Under the pieces are notes generated by a model. The model made no database searches. It was not told where the DNA came from and saw nothing but the letters and a program-made list of their open reading frames with translations. Both the position numbers and the translations under genes were made by a program. DNA of 30,388 bases from Bacillota bacterium. GTDB taxonomy: Bacteria; Bacillota; Clostridia; Lachnospirales; Lachnospiraceae. The DNA lies in contig JAEWHR010000157.1 in NCBI GenBank assembly GCA_023387655.1, positions 1 to 30,388 of the forward strand, in the 5' to 3' direction. Numbering within the stretch: the stretch's first letter is position 1; each line of letters starts with the position of its first letter. Positions 15,025 through 24,394 of this stretch are shown here, in pieces.

Positions 15025-16386
15025 ATGAAAAGCTTGATTCAAGAAAAATGGAATGAAATTTTGGAGTTTTTAAAAATAGAATACAATGTTACAGAGGTTT
15101 CCTATAAAACTTGGCTTCTTCCTCTCAAAGTATATGATGTTAAGGATAATGTAATTAAGCTTTCTGTAGATGATACTAAAATTGGTGCGAATAGCCTGGA
15201 TTTTATTAAGAATAAATACAGTCAATTTTTAAAAACTGCCATCGCAGAAGTGATTAATCATGATTTTGAAGTTGAATTTGTACTTCTTAGTCAGACAAGA
15301 GCGGAAGAAAAAGTACAAACGCAAGCTCCGAGTAAAATAAAAAATGAAAGCTTATCTTACCTTAATCCGCGTTACACGTTTGACACATTTGTTGTTGGTG
15401 CGAATAATAATTTGGCTCATGCAGCATCTTTGGCTGTTGCAGAATCTCCAGCAGAAATTTACAATCCACTTTTTATTTATGGTGGTGTAGGTCTTGGAAA
15501 AACTCACTTAATGCATTCAATTGCTCACTATATATTAGAACAAAATCCTAATTCCAAAGTGCTTTATGTAACAAGTGAAAAGTTTACGAATGAACTAATT
15601 GAATCCATTCGTAATGCAGATACCACTCCTACGGAATTTCGAGAAAAGTATCGAAATATAGATGTTTTATTAATCGATGATATTCAATTTATTATAGGAA
15701 AAGAAAGAACTCAGGAAGAATTTTTCCACACTTTCAATACCCTACATGAATCAAAAAAACAGATAATTATATCTTCAGATAAACCTCCAAAAGATATTTT
15801 AACATTGGAGGAACGTTTAAGATCACGTTTCGAATGGGGCCTAACAGTAGACATTCAATCTCCAGATTATGAAACCAGAATGGCTATTCTTAAGAAAAAG
15901 GAAGAGCTTGATTGTTTAACAATTGATGATGAGGTAATGAAATATATTGCTTCCAATATTAAGTCAAACATTCGAGAACTTGAGGGTGCATTAACTAAAA
16001 TTGTTGCCCTTTCTCGATTAAAAAAGAAAGAAGTTGACGTAATACTTGCGGAAGAAGCACTAAAAGATCTAATCTCACCTGACAATAAAAAAACTGTAAC
16101 ACTTGATCTTATTATTGAGGTAGTGTCAGAACATTTTACTACAACAACTTCTGAAATTTATTCGGATAATCGTAGTAGAAATATTGCCTTCCCGAGACAA
16201 ATTGCTATGTATCTTTGCCGTAAGTTGACTTCTCTTTCTCTAACAGACATCGGTAAAATGATGGGTAATCGAGATCATTCTACTGTTTTACATGGCTGTA
16301 ATAAAATAGAAAAAGATATTAAGAAGGATCCTTCCTTACAGAATACGATTGATGTATTAATTAAAAAAATCAATCCTTCTCCATAA
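15025..16386 (+). CDS. dnaA: Chromosomal replication initiator DnaA
   Basis: DnaA-ATP binds the DnaA boxes, melts oriC and loads the replicative helicase. The 453 residues are normal. Domain I (about 1-85) starts KSLIQEKWNEILEFLK, followed by a short linker domain II. The AAA+ domain III has Walker A GGVGLGKT (153-160) and Walker B with D218-D219 (LLIDDIQF). Domain IV carries the DnaA signature with D417-H418-S419-T420 (RDHSTVLHG), which contacts the DnaA box. The ribosome binding site is weak and the leader is structured. DnaA boxes on both sides suggest autoregulation. A strong terminator follows, so dnaN is transcribed separately. Confidence 0.98.
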   Translation: MKSLIQEKWNEILEFLKIEYNVTEVSYKTWLLPLKVYDVKDNVIKLSVDDTKIGANSLDFIKNKYSQFLKTAIAEVINHDFEVEFVLLSQTRAEEKVQTQAPSKIKNESLSYLNPRYTFDTFVVGANNNLAHAASLAVAESPAEIYNPLFIYGGVGLGKTHLMHSIAHYILEQNPNSKVLYVTSEKFTNELIESIRNADTTPTEFREKYRNIDVLLIDDIQFIIGKERTQEEFFHTFNTLHESKKQIIISSDKPPKDILTLEERLRSRFEWGLTVDIQSPDYETRMAILKKKEELDCLTIDDEVMKYIASNIKSNIRELEGALTKIVALSRLKKKEVDVILAEEALKDLISPDNKKTVTLDLIIEVVSEHFTTTTSEIYSDNRSRNIAFPRQIAMYLCRKLTSLSLTDIGKMMGNRDHSTVLHGCNKIEKDIKKDPSLQNTIDVLIKKINPSP

Positions 16387-16402
16387 CGAAAGTATATTTC
16401 TC

Positions 16403-16447
16403 AATATAAAGTGAGGCGGTTTTCTGGCTCACTTTATATTTCCTTTT
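16403..16447 (+). terminator. dnaA terminator
   Basis: A perfect 13-bp stem (16403-16415 with 16428-16440, arms AATATAAAGTGAG and CTCACTTTATATT) and a 12-base loop, followed by TCCTTTT. It lies 16 bases after the dnaA stop. Confidence 0.85.
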
Positions 16448-16527
16448 AAATTTAGTGTTTATTACTATCTTTTTTAGCTAGGTCTTATTAGGATAGACCT
16501 TTAGTTTTTATACCCTTTTTTCTTAAT

Positions 16528-16566
16528 TGTGCATAATCTTATGAAAATTTTAAAATGTTATCCACA
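16528..16566. promoter_or_regulatory. DnaA boxes between dnaA and dnaN
   Basis: TGTGCATAA (16528-16536, complement of TTATGCACA) and TTATCCACA (16558-16566) face each other. Confidence 0.85.
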
Positions 16567-16799
16567 ATCATTCGTTTAAATGCTGTTATTTTCATGTTAG
16601 AACACTATTGATAACTTAATAATCGTTCTTAGCATGTTAATAAAAAATCCAGAAGGATCAAAAACTATTCACATGGTTATTATTTCTTGTAAGACTTTCG
16701 CAGTAAGGGTTTGAGGTACTTATTAACTTCCTAACACTCCCTACTACGATTACTAATAAATCTTTTAATTATTTATATATAAAAAATCGCTGAAGGGAG

Positions 16800-16808
16800 T
16801 TATTCACA
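16800..16808 (+). promoter_or_regulatory. DnaA box overlapping the dnaN translation start region
   Basis: TTATTCACA ends 2 bases before the dnaN ATG and sits between the GGGAG ribosome binding site and the start codon. Confidence 0.7.
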
Positions 16809-16810
16809 AA

Positions 16811-17923
16811 ATGAAAATCGCTTGCCAAAAGAATGAATTGTTAAATAGCGTTAATATTGCTTTAAAAGCAGTATCATCAAAATCAACTATGCCAATCTTA
16901 GAATGTATCGTTATCGAAGTACAAAATGATACGATTAAAATAATTTCGAATGATATGGAACTTGGTATAGAAACTATTGTAAAGGGTTCTATAATATCGA
17001 CTGGAACTGTAGCTATTAATGCAAAAGTTTTTTCCGAAATTATTAGAAAACTACCAGATAATGAGGTCATCGTTGATACTGATGAGAAATATATGACAAC
17101 TATTGTCTGTGAGAAAGCAAAGTTTACTATAGCAGGAAAATCTGCAGATGAATTTCCTATGTTACCAACGATCGAGAAAAAAGATGTAATTGAATTGTCA
17201 CAGTTTACTCTAAAAGAGGTTATCCGTCAGACTGTTTTTTCAATTTCGGATAATGAAAGTAATAAAATTATGACAGGTGAATTATTTGAGATTAATGAAA
17301 ATGAACTAAGAATGGTTTCCCTTGATGGTCACCGTATTTCTATGCGAAAAGTAGAACTGAAAAACACATATTCACCAAAAAAATTCATAGTTCCTGGAAA
17401 AACACTGCAAGAAGTAAGTAAAATATTATCTGGTGAAATATCAGATGAAGTCTTGATTTACTACACTGATCGCCACGTTTTATTTATGTTCGATAATACT
17501 TTAGTACTTTCAAGATTAATCGAAGGGGAGTATTACAAAATTGATCATATGCTTTCTGGAGATTATGAAACAAAAGTTAAAATTAATAAAAAAGAGTTCT
17601 TAAGCTGTATTGACAGAGCAACTTTATTGATTAAAGAAACAGAGAAAAAACCAATTATTGTTGGTATTGAAGATAAAAAATTAGAATTGAAAATCAACAC
17701 TTCCATTGGTTCTATGGATGAAGACATTGATATTGAAAAAGAGGGAAAAGACATTTTAATTGGCTTTAATCCTAAGTTTTTAATTGATGCACTTCGAGTA
17801 ATTGATGATGAAGAAGTAGATATTTATCTTATAAATCCAAAAGCACCATGTTTTATTAAAGACAAAGAGGAGTCTTATTTTTATCTGATTCTTCCAGTAA
17901 GTTTTAATGCAGCACAATATTAA
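16811..17923 (+). CDS. dnaN: DNA polymerase III beta subunit (sliding clamp)
   Basis: The clamp encircles DNA as a ring dimer and tethers polymerase and repair proteins. The 370 residues form three repeated clamp domains. The N-terminus MKIACQKNELLNSVNIALKA and the conserved MTGELFEI and SLDGHRIS segments in the middle domain are typical. The C-terminus reads YFYLILPVSFN, where the family usually has an L-P-x-R ending, so the usual Arg is replaced. GGGAG lies about 11 bases before the ATG, with a DnaA box in the gap. yaaA and recF follow on the same strand. Confidence 0.97.
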   Translation: MKIACQKNELLNSVNIALKAVSSKSTMPILECIVIEVQNDTIKIISNDMELGIETIVKGSIISTGTVAINAKVFSEIIRKLPDNEVIVDTDEKYMTTIVCEKAKFTIAGKSADEFPMLPTIEKKDVIELSQFTLKEVIRQTVFSISDNESNKIMTGELFEINENELRMVSLDGHRISMRKVELKNTYSPKKFIVPGKTLQEVSKILSGEISDEVLIYYTDRHVLFMFDNTLVLSRLIEGEYYKIDHMLSGDYETKVKINKKEFLSCIDRATLLIKETEKKPIIVGIEDKKLELKINTSIGSMDEDIDIEKEGKDILIGFNPKFLIDALRVIDDEEVDIYLINPKAPCFIKDKEESYFYLILPVSFNAAQY

Positions 17924-17948
17924 AATTTTATAGTAATTGATAACTAAA

Positions 17949-17982
17949 CATCATGAAAAGATTTAATCTTTATTTTATGATG
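17949..17982 (+). terminator. Possible weak terminator after dnaN
   Basis: CATCAT (17949-17954) pairs with ATGATG (17977-17982), and AAAGAT (17957-17962) with ATCTTT (17966-17971), followed by ATATTTTA. The stem is AT-rich and bulged, so it may be only partly effective. Confidence 0.4.
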
Positions 17983-18020
17983 ATATTTTAGCGCGATACA
18001 CGGCGCAGATAGGTTGATAT

Positions 18021-18236
18021 ATGGAAAAAATTGTATTAAGAGAAGAGTTTATTAAATTGGGTCAAGCTTTAAAAGCTGCTGGTCTTGTTGATTCAGGAGT
18101 CGAAGCAAAGGATGTTATTACAGAAGGACTCGTAAAAGTGAATGGTGCCATCGAATATCAAAGAGGAAAAAAACTTCACGGTGGAGACTCTGTTGAATAT
18201 GGCAATGAAATCATTCAAATCGTCAATCATGAATAA
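18021..18236 (+). CDS. yaaA: S4-domain RNA-binding protein YaaA
   Basis: A 71-residue protein made of one S4 RNA-binding domain, with IKLGQALKAAGLVDSGVEAK in the N-terminal half and VKVNGAIEYQRGKKLHGGD at the core. Such proteins lie between dnaN and recF in Bacillus and many Clostridia, where the B. subtilis homologue has been linked to ribosome assembly. The ribosome binding site (AGG at 18010-18012) is weak. The size and position match the family. RNA target unknown. Confidence 0.92.
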   Translation: MEKIVLREEFIKLGQALKAAGLVDSGVEAKDVITEGLVKVNGAIEYQRGKKLHGGDSVEYGNEIIQIVNHE

Positions 18237-18556
18237 ATCATCTAACTAAATTCATCTTCACGTTTTGTGAAGTCTTTAAAATCACCCCTATGTATTATCA
18301 TGTATTTTTATGCATAGGGGTGAATATTGAATTTCCAATTGCACTTTATAAAAAGTTTATAATTTAATATTATTGTCGATGCTTAAAAAAATTTATGCAA
18401 TTTACTGGCATTCCACTTGCATTATGGTGTATAATGATAGATAGGGATTTTTACCTTCTGAAAGAATTGAAAAAAATAGAGAAGGAAAAAGGTAGTGCTG
18501 TTTAATTGTTGGGATAATAGCATCGTGATTAAAATGATTAGATAGTTGGTGTAGGG
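18237..18556. other. yaaA-recF intergenic region with two hairpins
   Basis: 320 bases without a gene. CTTCAC (18256-18261) and GTGAAG (18267-18272) form a short stem followed by TCTTT, a possible yaaA terminator. A strong 11-bp stem follows at 18282-18323. TATAAT at 18430-18435 is a likely -10 for recF, but no clear -35 is placed correctly. Confidence 0.6.
18282..18323. repeat. Strong hairpin before recF
   Basis: TCACCCCTATG (18282-18292) is exactly complementary to CATAGGGGTGA (18313-18323). On the plus strand no T run follows; on the minus strand TTTT does, so it would terminate transcription entering from the right. Confidence 0.7.
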
Positions 18557-19639
18557 ATGATTATAAAGTCTCTTGAATTGAGTAATTTTAGAAACTATGA
18601 GAACTTATCTTTGGAGTTTTCTCCATCGACTAATATTTTGTATGGAGACAATGCTCAGGGGAAGACCAATATACTTGAAGCAGTGTTTCTTTGTGCTACC
18701 ACAAAGTCACACAAAGGAAGTAAGGATAGAGAAATCATTAAACTACAGTCGGAAGAAGCACATATTCGCATGAGGATAAGCAGAGATGGAGTAGATCGTC
18801 GGCTTGATATGCATCTTAAAAAAAACAAACCCAAAGGTGTGGCGATTGATGGGATACCGATTAGACGTTCTTCAGAATTATTCGGTGTCATTAATGTTGT
18901 GTTTTTTTCTCCGGAGGATTTAGCAATTATCAAAGATGGGCCAAGTGGACGGAGAAGGTTTGTTGATATGGAACTTTGCCAATTAAGCAAGCTATATCTA
19001 CACAATCTGATAAATTATAACAAAGTTTTAAATCAGAGAAACAATTTATTAAAACAAATAGGTTTTAACAAAAGTTTATTGGATACGCTTTATGTGTGGG
19101 ATCAGCAGCTAGTTCATTTTGGATCTGCTTTGATTAAAGAGAGAGATGCATTTATAAAAAGCATGAATGAACTAATTTTTACGCTACATAAAAAACTTAG
19201 CGATGGAAAGGAAGAATTAGAAATCGTCTATGAGCCTAATGTAGCGGAAGATGAGTTTGAAAGTAAACTAAAAAAAAGTATGGAACGTGATATTGCCTTA
19301 AAGGTTTCGAATGTTGGACCACATCGAGATGACCTTAGTTTTCTTATCAATGGTCAGGATGTTAGAAAGTATGGATCACAGGGGCAGCAAAGAACTGCTG
19401 CATTATCTTTAAAGCTTGCAGAAATAGAATTAGTGAAACAGGTAACGAAAGACAAACCAATTCTACTCCTAGATGATGTATTGTCAGAATTAGATAGAAA
19501 AAGGCAAAATCAGTTATTAGACAGTATTGTCGGTATTCAAACCATAGTAACCTGTACCGGTCTTGAAGAATTTGTGAATAATAGAATTGAGACGGATCGA
19601 ATATATAAGGTTATTCAAGGAACTGTTCAAAAAGGATAA
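18557..19639 (+). CDS. recF: DNA replication and repair protein RecF
   Basis: RecF is an SMC-like ATPase that works with RecO and RecR to load RecA on gapped DNA. The 360 residues are normal. The N-terminus MIIKSLELSNFRNYENLSLE is characteristic, followed by Walker A GDNAQGKT (30-37). The ABC signature region (KYGSQGQQRTAALSLKLAE) and Walker B (PILLLDDVLSELD) lie in the last third. The start has only a weak AGGG ribosome binding site. gyrB starts 33 bases after its stop, so recF-gyrB-gyrA are likely co-transcribed. Confidence 0.97.
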   Translation: MIIKSLELSNFRNYENLSLEFSPSTNILYGDNAQGKTNILEAVFLCATTKSHKGSKDREIIKLQSEEAHIRMRISRDGVDRRLDMHLKKNKPKGVAIDGIPIRRSSELFGVINVVFFSPEDLAIIKDGPSGRRRFVDMELCQLSKLYLHNLINYNKVLNQRNNLLKQIGFNKSLLDTLYVWDQQLVHFGSALIKERDAFIKSMNELIFTLHKKLSDGKEELEIVYEPNVAEDEFESKLKKSMERDIALKVSNVGPHRDDLSFLINGQDVRKYGSQGQQRTAALSLKLAEIELVKQVTKDKPILLLDDVLSELDRKRQNQLLDSIVGIQTIVTCTGLEEFVNNRIETDRIYKVIQGTVQKG

Positions 19640-19672
19640 AACAATTAATGCATAGATTGCAGGAGGCTAGAT

Positions 19673-21601
19673 ATGAGCAAGGATTACGGAGCTGACCAAA
19701 TACAAATATTAGAGGGATTGGAAGCGGTTAGAAAACGACCAGGTATGTACATTGGAAGTACTTCTAGTAGAGGTCTCCATCATCTGGTTTATGAAATCGT
19801 GGATAATGCTGTCGATGAGGCTTTGGCTGGATATTGTAATACCATCGACGTATCTATTAATCCGGATAATTCCATTACCGTTATTGATAATGGTAGAGGT
19901 ATACCAGTAGAAATTAACAAGAAAAAAGGAATTTCAACAGTTGAAGTAGTATTTACTATTCTTCATGCTGGCGGAAAGTTTGGCGGTGGAGGATACAAGG
20001 TATCCGGTGGATTGCATGGAGTTGGTGCGTCGGTCGTTAATGCACTCTCTGAATGGTTAGAAGTAACAGTAGAAGTTGATGGGAAGATGTACAAACAACG
20101 CTATGAGCGTGGTAAGGTAATAGAACCACTTCGTGTGGTAGGTGATTCCGATAAATCTGGAACAACGGTTACATTTTTACCAGATAAGGATATCTTTGAA
20201 GAAACTGTTTATGACTATGACATATTAAAGCAACGTTTGAGAGAAATGGCATTCTTAACAAAAGGCCTTAAAATTATTTTAAGAGATTTAAGAACTATAG
20301 ACGGTGAAGAAACAACAGAGCCAAAGGTGAAAGAATTTCACTATGAAGGTGGTATTAAAGAGTATGTTCAGTACCTTAATAATCATAAAAAAGTTCTTTA
20401 TCCAGAAATAATTTATTGTGAAGGAACTAGAGATAGTGTTTACGTTGAGGTTGCTATGCAGCACAATGACACTTATTCAGAAAACTGCTATAGCTTTGTA
20501 AATAATATAACAACACCAGAAGGTGGTACTCATTATACTGGTTTTAAAAATGCAATAACAAAAACTTTCAATGACTTTGCAAGAAAAATGAAATTTTTAA
20601 AGGACAATGAGGCCAATCTATCTGGTGAAGATATTAGAGAAGGTCTTACTGCAATAATTAGTATTAAACTTCCAGATCCACAGTTTGAGGGACAAACGAA
20701 ACAAAAACTTGGAAACAGTGAAGCTAGATCAGCTGTAGACAGTGTTGTAAGTGAACAATTAACTTATTTCTTAGAGCAAAATCCTTCTGTTGCGAAGATA
20801 ATCTTAGAAAAAGCAGTTCTCGCGCAACGAGCAAGAGATGCTGCTCGTAAAGCAAGAGATTTAACTCGTAGGAAGACTGCACTAGAAGGAATGAGTTTAC
20901 CTGGAAAGTTAGCAGATTGTTCAGATAAAGATCCAAAAAATTGCGAAATTTATATTGTTGAGGGTGATTCCGCGGGTGGTTCAGCAAAGACAGCTAGATC
21001 TCGTGCTACTCAGGCTATCCTTCCACTTCGAGGAAAAATTTTAAATGTTGAGAAATCAAGACTTGATAAAATATTGGTAAACAACGAAATTAAAGCCATG
21101 ATTACAGCCTTTGGTACAGGTATTTCGGATGATTTTGATATTTCGAAATTGCGTTATCATAAGATTATTATTATGACAGATGCCGATGTTGATGGAGCAC
21201 ATATCAGTACTCTATTATTAACGTTCCTCTATCGTTTTATGCCTGAATTAATTCGCGAGGGATATGTTTATCTAGCTCAACCGCCACTTTATAAGGTTGA
21301 GAAAAACAAGCAGGTTTGGTATGCTTATTCAGACGAAGATTTGAACAACATTTTATTGCAGATTGGACGAGATCAAAATAATAAGATTCAACGTTATAAA
21401 GGTTTAGGTGAGATGGATGCAGAACAGCTTTGGGAGACAACAATGGATCCTGAGCGTAGAGTTTTGCTACGTGTAACAATGGATGATGAAAATTCATCTG
21501 AGATTGACTTAACGTTTACTACCTTAATGGGAGATAACGTAGAACCTAGACGTGAATTTATCGAAGCAAATGCAAAATATGTTAAGAATTTAGATATCTA
21601 A
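19673..21601 (+). CDS. gyrB: DNA gyrase subunit B
   Basis: GyrB is the ATPase subunit of the A2B2 gyrase that introduces negative supercoils. The 642 residues are the normal Gram-positive length. The GHKL ATPase domain has the catalytic/binding region EIVDNAVDEA (Mg-binding N45), DNGRGIPVE and the GGLHGVGASVVNAL loop. The TOPRIM domain shows EGDSAGGSA (E430) and DADVDGAH (D503, D505, D507), with PLRGKILNVEKSRLDKIL between them. GGAGG precedes the ATG. gyrA begins 17 bases after the stop. Confidence 0.98.
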   Translation: MSKDYGADQIQILEGLEAVRKRPGMYIGSTSSRGLHHLVYEIVDNAVDEALAGYCNTIDVSINPDNSITVIDNGRGIPVEINKKKGISTVEVVFTILHAGGKFGGGGYKVSGGLHGVGASVVNALSEWLEVTVEVDGKMYKQRYERGKVIEPLRVVGDSDKSGTTVTFLPDKDIFEETVYDYDILKQRLREMAFLTKGLKIILRDLRTIDGEETTEPKVKEFHYEGGIKEYVQYLNNHKKVLYPEIIYCEGTRDSVYVEVAMQHNDTYSENCYSFVNNITTPEGGTHYTGFKNAITKTFNDFARKMKFLKDNEANLSGEDIREGLTAIISIKLPDPQFEGQTKQKLGNSEARSAVDSVVSEQLTYFLEQNPSVAKIILEKAVLAQRARDAARKARDLTRRKTALEGMSLPGKLADCSDKDPKNCEIYIVEGDSAGGSAKTARSRATQAILPLRGKILNVEKSRLDKILVNNEIKAMITAFGTGISDDFDISKLRYHKIIIMTDADVDGAHISTLLLTFLYRFMPELIREGYVYLAQPPLYKVEKNKQVWYAYSDEDLNNILLQIGRDQNNKIQRYKGLGEMDAEQLWETTMDPERRVLLRVTMDDENSSEIDLTFTTLMGDNVEPRREFIEANAKYVKNLDI

Positions 21602-21618
21602 ACTACGGAGGAATTAAA

Positions 21619-24300
21619 ATGGACGAGAATATCTTTGATAAGGTGCATGATGTCGACCTTAAAAAGACAATGGAAACCTCCTATATCGAGTATGCCATGT
21701 CGGTTATTGCAGCCAGAGCCCTTCCGGATGTAAGAGATGGATTAAAACCGGTACAGAGAAGAATTTTATACGCTATGATAGAGTTAAATAATGGTCCTGA
21801 CAAACCACACCGTAAGTGTGCACGTATTGTCGGTGATACAATGGGTAAATATCATCCTCATGGTGATAGCTCTATCTATGGTGCTTTAGTAAACTTAGCG
21901 CAAAATTGGTCAACTAGATATCCGCTGGTAGATGGCCACGGTAACTTTGGTTCTGTAGATGGCGATGGCGCCGCTGCCATGCGATATACCGAAGCAAGAC
22001 TTAGTAAAATATCGATGGAGATGTTGTCTGATATTAACAAAGACACCGTTGATTTTTCTCCAAACTTCGATGAAACGGAAAAAGAACCAGTGGTTCTTCC
22101 AGCAAGATATCCAAATCTTTTAGTAAATGGTACTTCTGGTATAGCGGTAGGTATGGCAACCAATATTCCTCCTCATAATATGAGAGAGATTATTGGTGCT
22201 GTAATACGTATTATTGATAATAAAATTGCTGGACAGGAAACAACGATTGAAGAATTATTAGAAATCGTTAAGGGACCAGATTTCCCAACCGGTGCAATGA
22301 TACTTGGTACAAGAGGAATTGAAGAAGCATATCGTACTGGCCGAGGAAAGATTCGTGTACGTGCAGTAACAGATATTGAGCCAATGGCAAACGGTAAAAA
22401 CCGTATTATTGTTACGGAATTACCTTACATGGTAAACAAAGCACGTTTGATAGAAAAAATTGCTGAGCTGGTACGTGATAAAAAAATTGATGGAATTACA
22501 GAGCTTCGTGATGAATCTGACAGAGAAGGTATGAGAATCTGTATTGAGCTTCGTCGTGATGTTAATGCGAATGTAATCTTAAATCAATTATATAAACATA
22601 CTCAGTTACAAGATACCTTTGGTGTGATTATGCTTGCTTTAGTAAATAATCAACCAAAAGTATTAACACTTCTTGAAATGTTAAGTTATTATTTAAAACA
22701 TCAAGAAGAAGTTATAACAAGAAGAATCACTTATGATTTAAATAAAGCAAAAGAAAGAGCACATATTTTAGAGGGATTATTAAAAGCCTTAGATCACATA
22801 GACGAGGTAATTAATGTGATTCGTTCCTCAAAGAATGGTGCCATGGCGAAAGAAAGATTAATCGAGAGATTTGAATTTGATGATATCCAAGCACAAGCAA
22901 TCATCGATATGAGACTTCGTGCGTTAACTGGTTTGGAGCGTGAGAAACTTCAGGATGAATTTGCTGAGCTTCAGAGAAGAATTAGTGAATTTGAAGCAAT
23001 CTTAGCAGATGAAAAATTATTGCTAGGTGTTATCAAAGGAGAAATTCAGGTTATTAGCGATAAATACGGAGATGAAAGAAGAACATCCATCGGATTTGAT
23101 GAGTTTGATATTTCCATGGAAGATTTAATTCCAGATGAAAATACCGTAATTGCAATGACACGTTTAGGTTATATCAAGAGAATGACCATTGATAACTTTA
23201 AGAGTCAGCATCGTGGTGGTAAAGGAATTAAGGGTATGCAGACCATTGACGAAGACTTTATTGAAGACTTATTCATGACTACAACCCACCACTATATCAT
23301 GTTCTTTACCAACAAAGGTAGAGTATATCGATTAAAAGCATACGAAATTCCTGAATCCTCAAGAACAGCAAGAGGAACTGCCATAGTAAATCTATTACAG
23401 TTGTTACCAGAGGAAAGAATTACTGCAATTATTGCTTTAAAAGAATACAAAGACAATCGTTATCTATTTATGGCTACAAAAGATGGTATTGTGAAAAAGA
23501 CTAAGATTAAAGAATACCAAAATATTCGAAAGACCGGTCTTCAAGCAATTAATCTTAGAGAAGATGACGAATTAATTGAAGTAAAGACAACGAATAGTCA
23601 AAAGGATATTGTACTTGTAACAAAGAATGGTATGTGTATCCGATTCCATGAGAAGGATGTCCGTAGTACTGGTAGAGCATCAATGGGCGTTATCGGTATG
23701 AATTTAACTGATGGGGACGAAGTAGTTGCAATGCAGATTCACACTCAAGGTAAGTATTTGCTTACAGTTTCTGAATATGGTCTTGGTAAACTTACAGACC
23801 TTGATGAATTTACCCCTCAAAGACGTGGTGGTAAGGGTGTGAAGTGCTACAAGATTACTGAAAAGACTGGTAGTGTAGTTGGAGCGAAAGCTGTAAATGA
23901 AGAACATGAGGTAATGATTATAACCAATGAAGGTATTATTATCCGTCTTGCAGTAAATGGTATTAGCATTCTTGGTAGAATAACTTCAGGTGTTAAGTTA
24001 ATCAACATTGAGGCGGGCAAAGACATTAGAGTTGCAAGCTTAGCAAAAGTTAGAGAAAGTAGTATGAACACAGAAGAAGATGTTCTAAAAAAATTGGAGG
24101 AAGAACTGAAAGAAGAAAATGTTGTAATTCCTCCAGATGAGGATCAGGAAGAGGACGACTACACCGAAGAGGATAGCTCCTTAGAGGAAGAAGACGTAGA
24201 CTTCATGGATGATACAAAGGACCTAGAGGAACTGGTATCACGTGCTCTTAAGGATCAAGAAGAACAAGATGAGCAAGAAGATGAACAAGAAGAAGAGTAA
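21619..24300 (+). CDS. gyrA: DNA gyrase subunit A
   Basis: GyrA breaks and rejoins DNA in gyrase. The catalytic tyrosine is Y123 in AAMRYTEARLS. The winged-helix quinolone region reads HPHGDSSIYGALV (79-91), with S84 aligning to E. coli S83 and G88 aligning to E. coli D87. The C-terminal beta-pinwheel contains the gyrase-specific GyrA box QRRGGKG, which distinguishes it from ParC. At 893 residues it is long, because the last 65-70 residues form a highly acidic Glu/Asp tail ending DEQEDEQEEE. GGAGG precedes the ATG. A terminator follows about 55 bases after the stop. Confidence 0.98.
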   Translation: MDENIFDKVHDVDLKKTMETSYIEYAMSVIAARALPDVRDGLKPVQRRILYAMIELNNGPDKPHRKCARIVGDTMGKYHPHGDSSIYGALVNLAQNWSTRYPLVDGHGNFGSVDGDGAAAMRYTEARLSKISMEMLSDINKDTVDFSPNFDETEKEPVVLPARYPNLLVNGTSGIAVGMATNIPPHNMREIIGAVIRIIDNKIAGQETTIEELLEIVKGPDFPTGAMILGTRGIEEAYRTGRGKIRVRAVTDIEPMANGKNRIIVTELPYMVNKARLIEKIAELVRDKKIDGITELRDESDREGMRICIELRRDVNANVILNQLYKHTQLQDTFGVIMLALVNNQPKVLTLLEMLSYYLKHQEEVITRRITYDLNKAKERAHILEGLLKALDHIDEVINVIRSSKNGAMAKERLIERFEFDDIQAQAIIDMRLRALTGLEREKLQDEFAELQRRISEFEAILADEKLLLGVIKGEIQVISDKYGDERRTSIGFDEFDISMEDLIPDENTVIAMTRLGYIKRMTIDNFKSQHRGGKGIKGMQTIDEDFIEDLFMTTTHHYIMFFTNKGRVYRLKAYEIPESSRTARGTAIVNLLQLLPEERITAIIALKEYKDNRYLFMATKDGIVKKTKIKEYQNIRKTGLQAINLREDDELIEVKTTNSQKDIVLVTKNGMCIRFHEKDVRSTGRASMGVIGMNLTDGDEVVAMQIHTQGKYLLTVSEYGLGKLTDLDEFTPQRRGGKGVKCYKITEKTGSVVGAKAVNEEHEVMIITNEGIIIRLAVNGISILGRITSGVKLINIEAGKDIRVASLAKVRESSMNTEEDVLKKLEEELKEENVVIPPDEDQEEDDYTEEDSSLEEEDVDFMDDTKDLEELVSRALKDQEEQDEQEDEQEEE

Positions 24301-24353
24301 ATAAAGTTATCCAGAAAACGATAGAGTAATATAATTTTCTGTTGTAATGTTAG

Positions 24354-24394
24354 ATTCGTAGTCCTTGAGTAATTCTCATGGACTACGAATTTTC
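24354..24394 (+). terminator. gyrA terminator
   Basis: ATTCGTAGTCC (24354-24364) pairs perfectly with GGACTACGAAT (24380-24390), followed by TTTC. It ends the recF-gyrB-gyrA transcript. Confidence 0.8.

Larger units (their letters stand above)
16448..16810. other. dnaA-dnaN intergenic region, second origin box group
   Basis: A 424-base gap separates dnaA and dnaN. After the dnaA terminator it holds a small hairpin (AGGTCT 16480-16485 with AGACCT 16495-16500), three strict DnaA boxes and one near match (16665-16673). AT-rich bases near 16755-16785 precede dnaN. I could not identify a consensus dnaN promoter. The layout resembles the bipartite oriC of Bacillus. Confidence 0.65.
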
